A stretch of DNA of 64,000 nt from Branchipolynoe longqiensis (taxonomy: Eukaryota > Annelida > Polychaeta > Phyllodocida > Polynoidae), in contig CM059194.1 in NCBI GenBank assembly GCA_030323885.1, positions 3,693,191 through 3,757,190 on the forward strand, read 5' to 3'. Below, in pieces: positions 63,320 through 64,000 of this stretch (position 1 is its first letter; each line of letters starts with the position of its first letter). Below the pieces are notes generated by a model, which searched no databases, was not told the origin of the DNA, and was given only the letters and a program-made list of their open reading frames with translations. A program made the position numbers and the translations under genes.

Positions 63320-63855
63320 CTTCTATTCATTACCTACCAACCATTGTCCTCGATGTATTCACCTCCTATATCTACCTGCTGCTATTGGTGGCGCCACCTA
63401 CGGCCTCCACCTGTACTACGGGCTCTCCCACTGTCATTCAAGCCCTGGAATTTGTCTGTCATTCAAGCCCTGGAATATATGTGTTGTATAATAATTGTAC
63501 GAGTATACTAACCCAGAATTCCATACTCGCTCCTCACACCCACCAACCAGTAATCAGGTGGTGGAGCCTCGGGCTACTCATCTACTACTCCAACCTACTC
63601 AACCTCAGCTCCGATGGTGGCGCCACTGCTCACCTTGCTCATTAACCTGATTCACTTGCCTTATTCATTATGTAGGCCAACTATTCTATTTATACAGAGC
63701 GACTACAGTATAAAGGTACAAATGAACGCAAGACAAATAACAAATACCAGAAGGTGAGTGAGAGTGGGATATGAGCATAATGCCTGGCTCAGGGACTATC
63801 GGTCATTACAGTAAAAAAAGAATTCCTTGAAATTGACATAAAACCCGTCTGATGT
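63320..63855. other. Unique sequence with GGTGGCGCCACC palindrome
   Basis: GGTGGCGCCACC is at 63387-63398 and ATGGTGGCGCCACTGC near 63611. The same palindrome occurs at 53121-53132. 'tgtcattcaagccctggaat' is directly repeated at about 63431 and 63457. No gene. Confidence 0.4.
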
Positions 63856-63856
63856 A

Positions 63857-64000
63857 AGTCCCCACTGCAATCTCAGACATCCGATACAATCATGAGGCCA
63901 CATGACAACAAAACACTTGTGATGGGATCCTACAATGGGCATGTTTCTCGCATTTGGTATTGGTGATTGGATCGACTGATTTGCATATTTATACTATGTA
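63857..64000 (+). mobile_element. Retroelement remnant matching 15.57-15.71 kb, cut by the window edge
   Basis: The inverse of the 15569-15710 sequence, from 'atgtaagtccccactgcaatctcag' to 'ggtattggtgattggatc'. The translated similarity (CDGILQW, HLVLVIGSTDLHI) with silent and indel changes suggests a coding origin. The element continues past the end of the window. Confidence 0.6.

Overview
This is a gene-poor, repeat-saturated stretch of a eukaryotic nuclear genome. It carries tRNA-derived SINEs, several non-LTR retrotransposon (LINE) remnants, a DIRS-like reverse transcriptase/RNase H relic, an LTR element with a solo LTR, families of short inverted-repeat (MITE-like) elements, and about twenty tandem-repeat arrays. 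There are no operons, prokaryotic ribosome binding sites or dense coding. The repeat types recall marine invertebrates, and a mollusc or another lophotrochozoan is my best guess; this is inference from repeat style, not a sequence match. I found no convincing host exon or structured non-coding RNA gene. Most long open frames here are translations of tandem repeats whose period is a multiple of three, or of strand-biased low-complexity DNA.

Layout. 0.7-1.6 kb is G-rich DNA with quadruplex potential. 3.1-5.0 kb is a 10-bp minisatellite with higher-order structure. 5.1-8.8 kb holds element C, a DIRS-like relic, and SINEs nested in a MITE. 9.5-11.1 kb has a minisatellite, a GC-rich promoter-like patch and asymmetric G/C tracts. 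11.2-12.5 kb has nested MITEs and a SINE. 13.7-14.8, 17.0-17.7, 18.2-19.0 and 19.7-23.1 kb are satellite arrays, the last split by a 5'-truncated LINE. 23.8-28.9 kb holds LINE ends, a palindromic MITE pair with a solo LTR, and a GC-rich island. 30.8-34.4 kb is a C-rich 27-bp minisatellite. 35.4-37.1 kb has duplicated arrays and a strong hairpin. 38.2-40.4 kb has a MITE, a promoter-like ETS/CRE site and C-rich DNA. 41.6-49.5 kb has SINEs, a 69-bp array, inverted-repeat elements and a LINE end. 50.5-52.0 kb is an 18-bp G-rich minisatellite. 53.4-57.56 kb is an LTR element flanked by the same 4 bp on both sides. 57.9-58.2 kb is a CpG-rich promoter-like patch, followed by further SINEs and short arrays to the end.

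The most interesting item is the LTR element at 53402-57557. It has two same-orientation LTRs, an AGAA target duplication and a polypurine tract, but its internal region encodes a roughly 670-codon reading frame that I cannot assign to gag, pol or env, broken only by two in-frame TGA codons. Other notable points are SINEs whose 3' tails are swapped between families, LINE 3' ends that appear to have been amplified into a satellite, a MITE family found repeatedly as inverted pairs, and an array of CTCF-like motifs. Family names such as SINE-A, SINE-B, element C, element D and element M are working labels for this annotation only.
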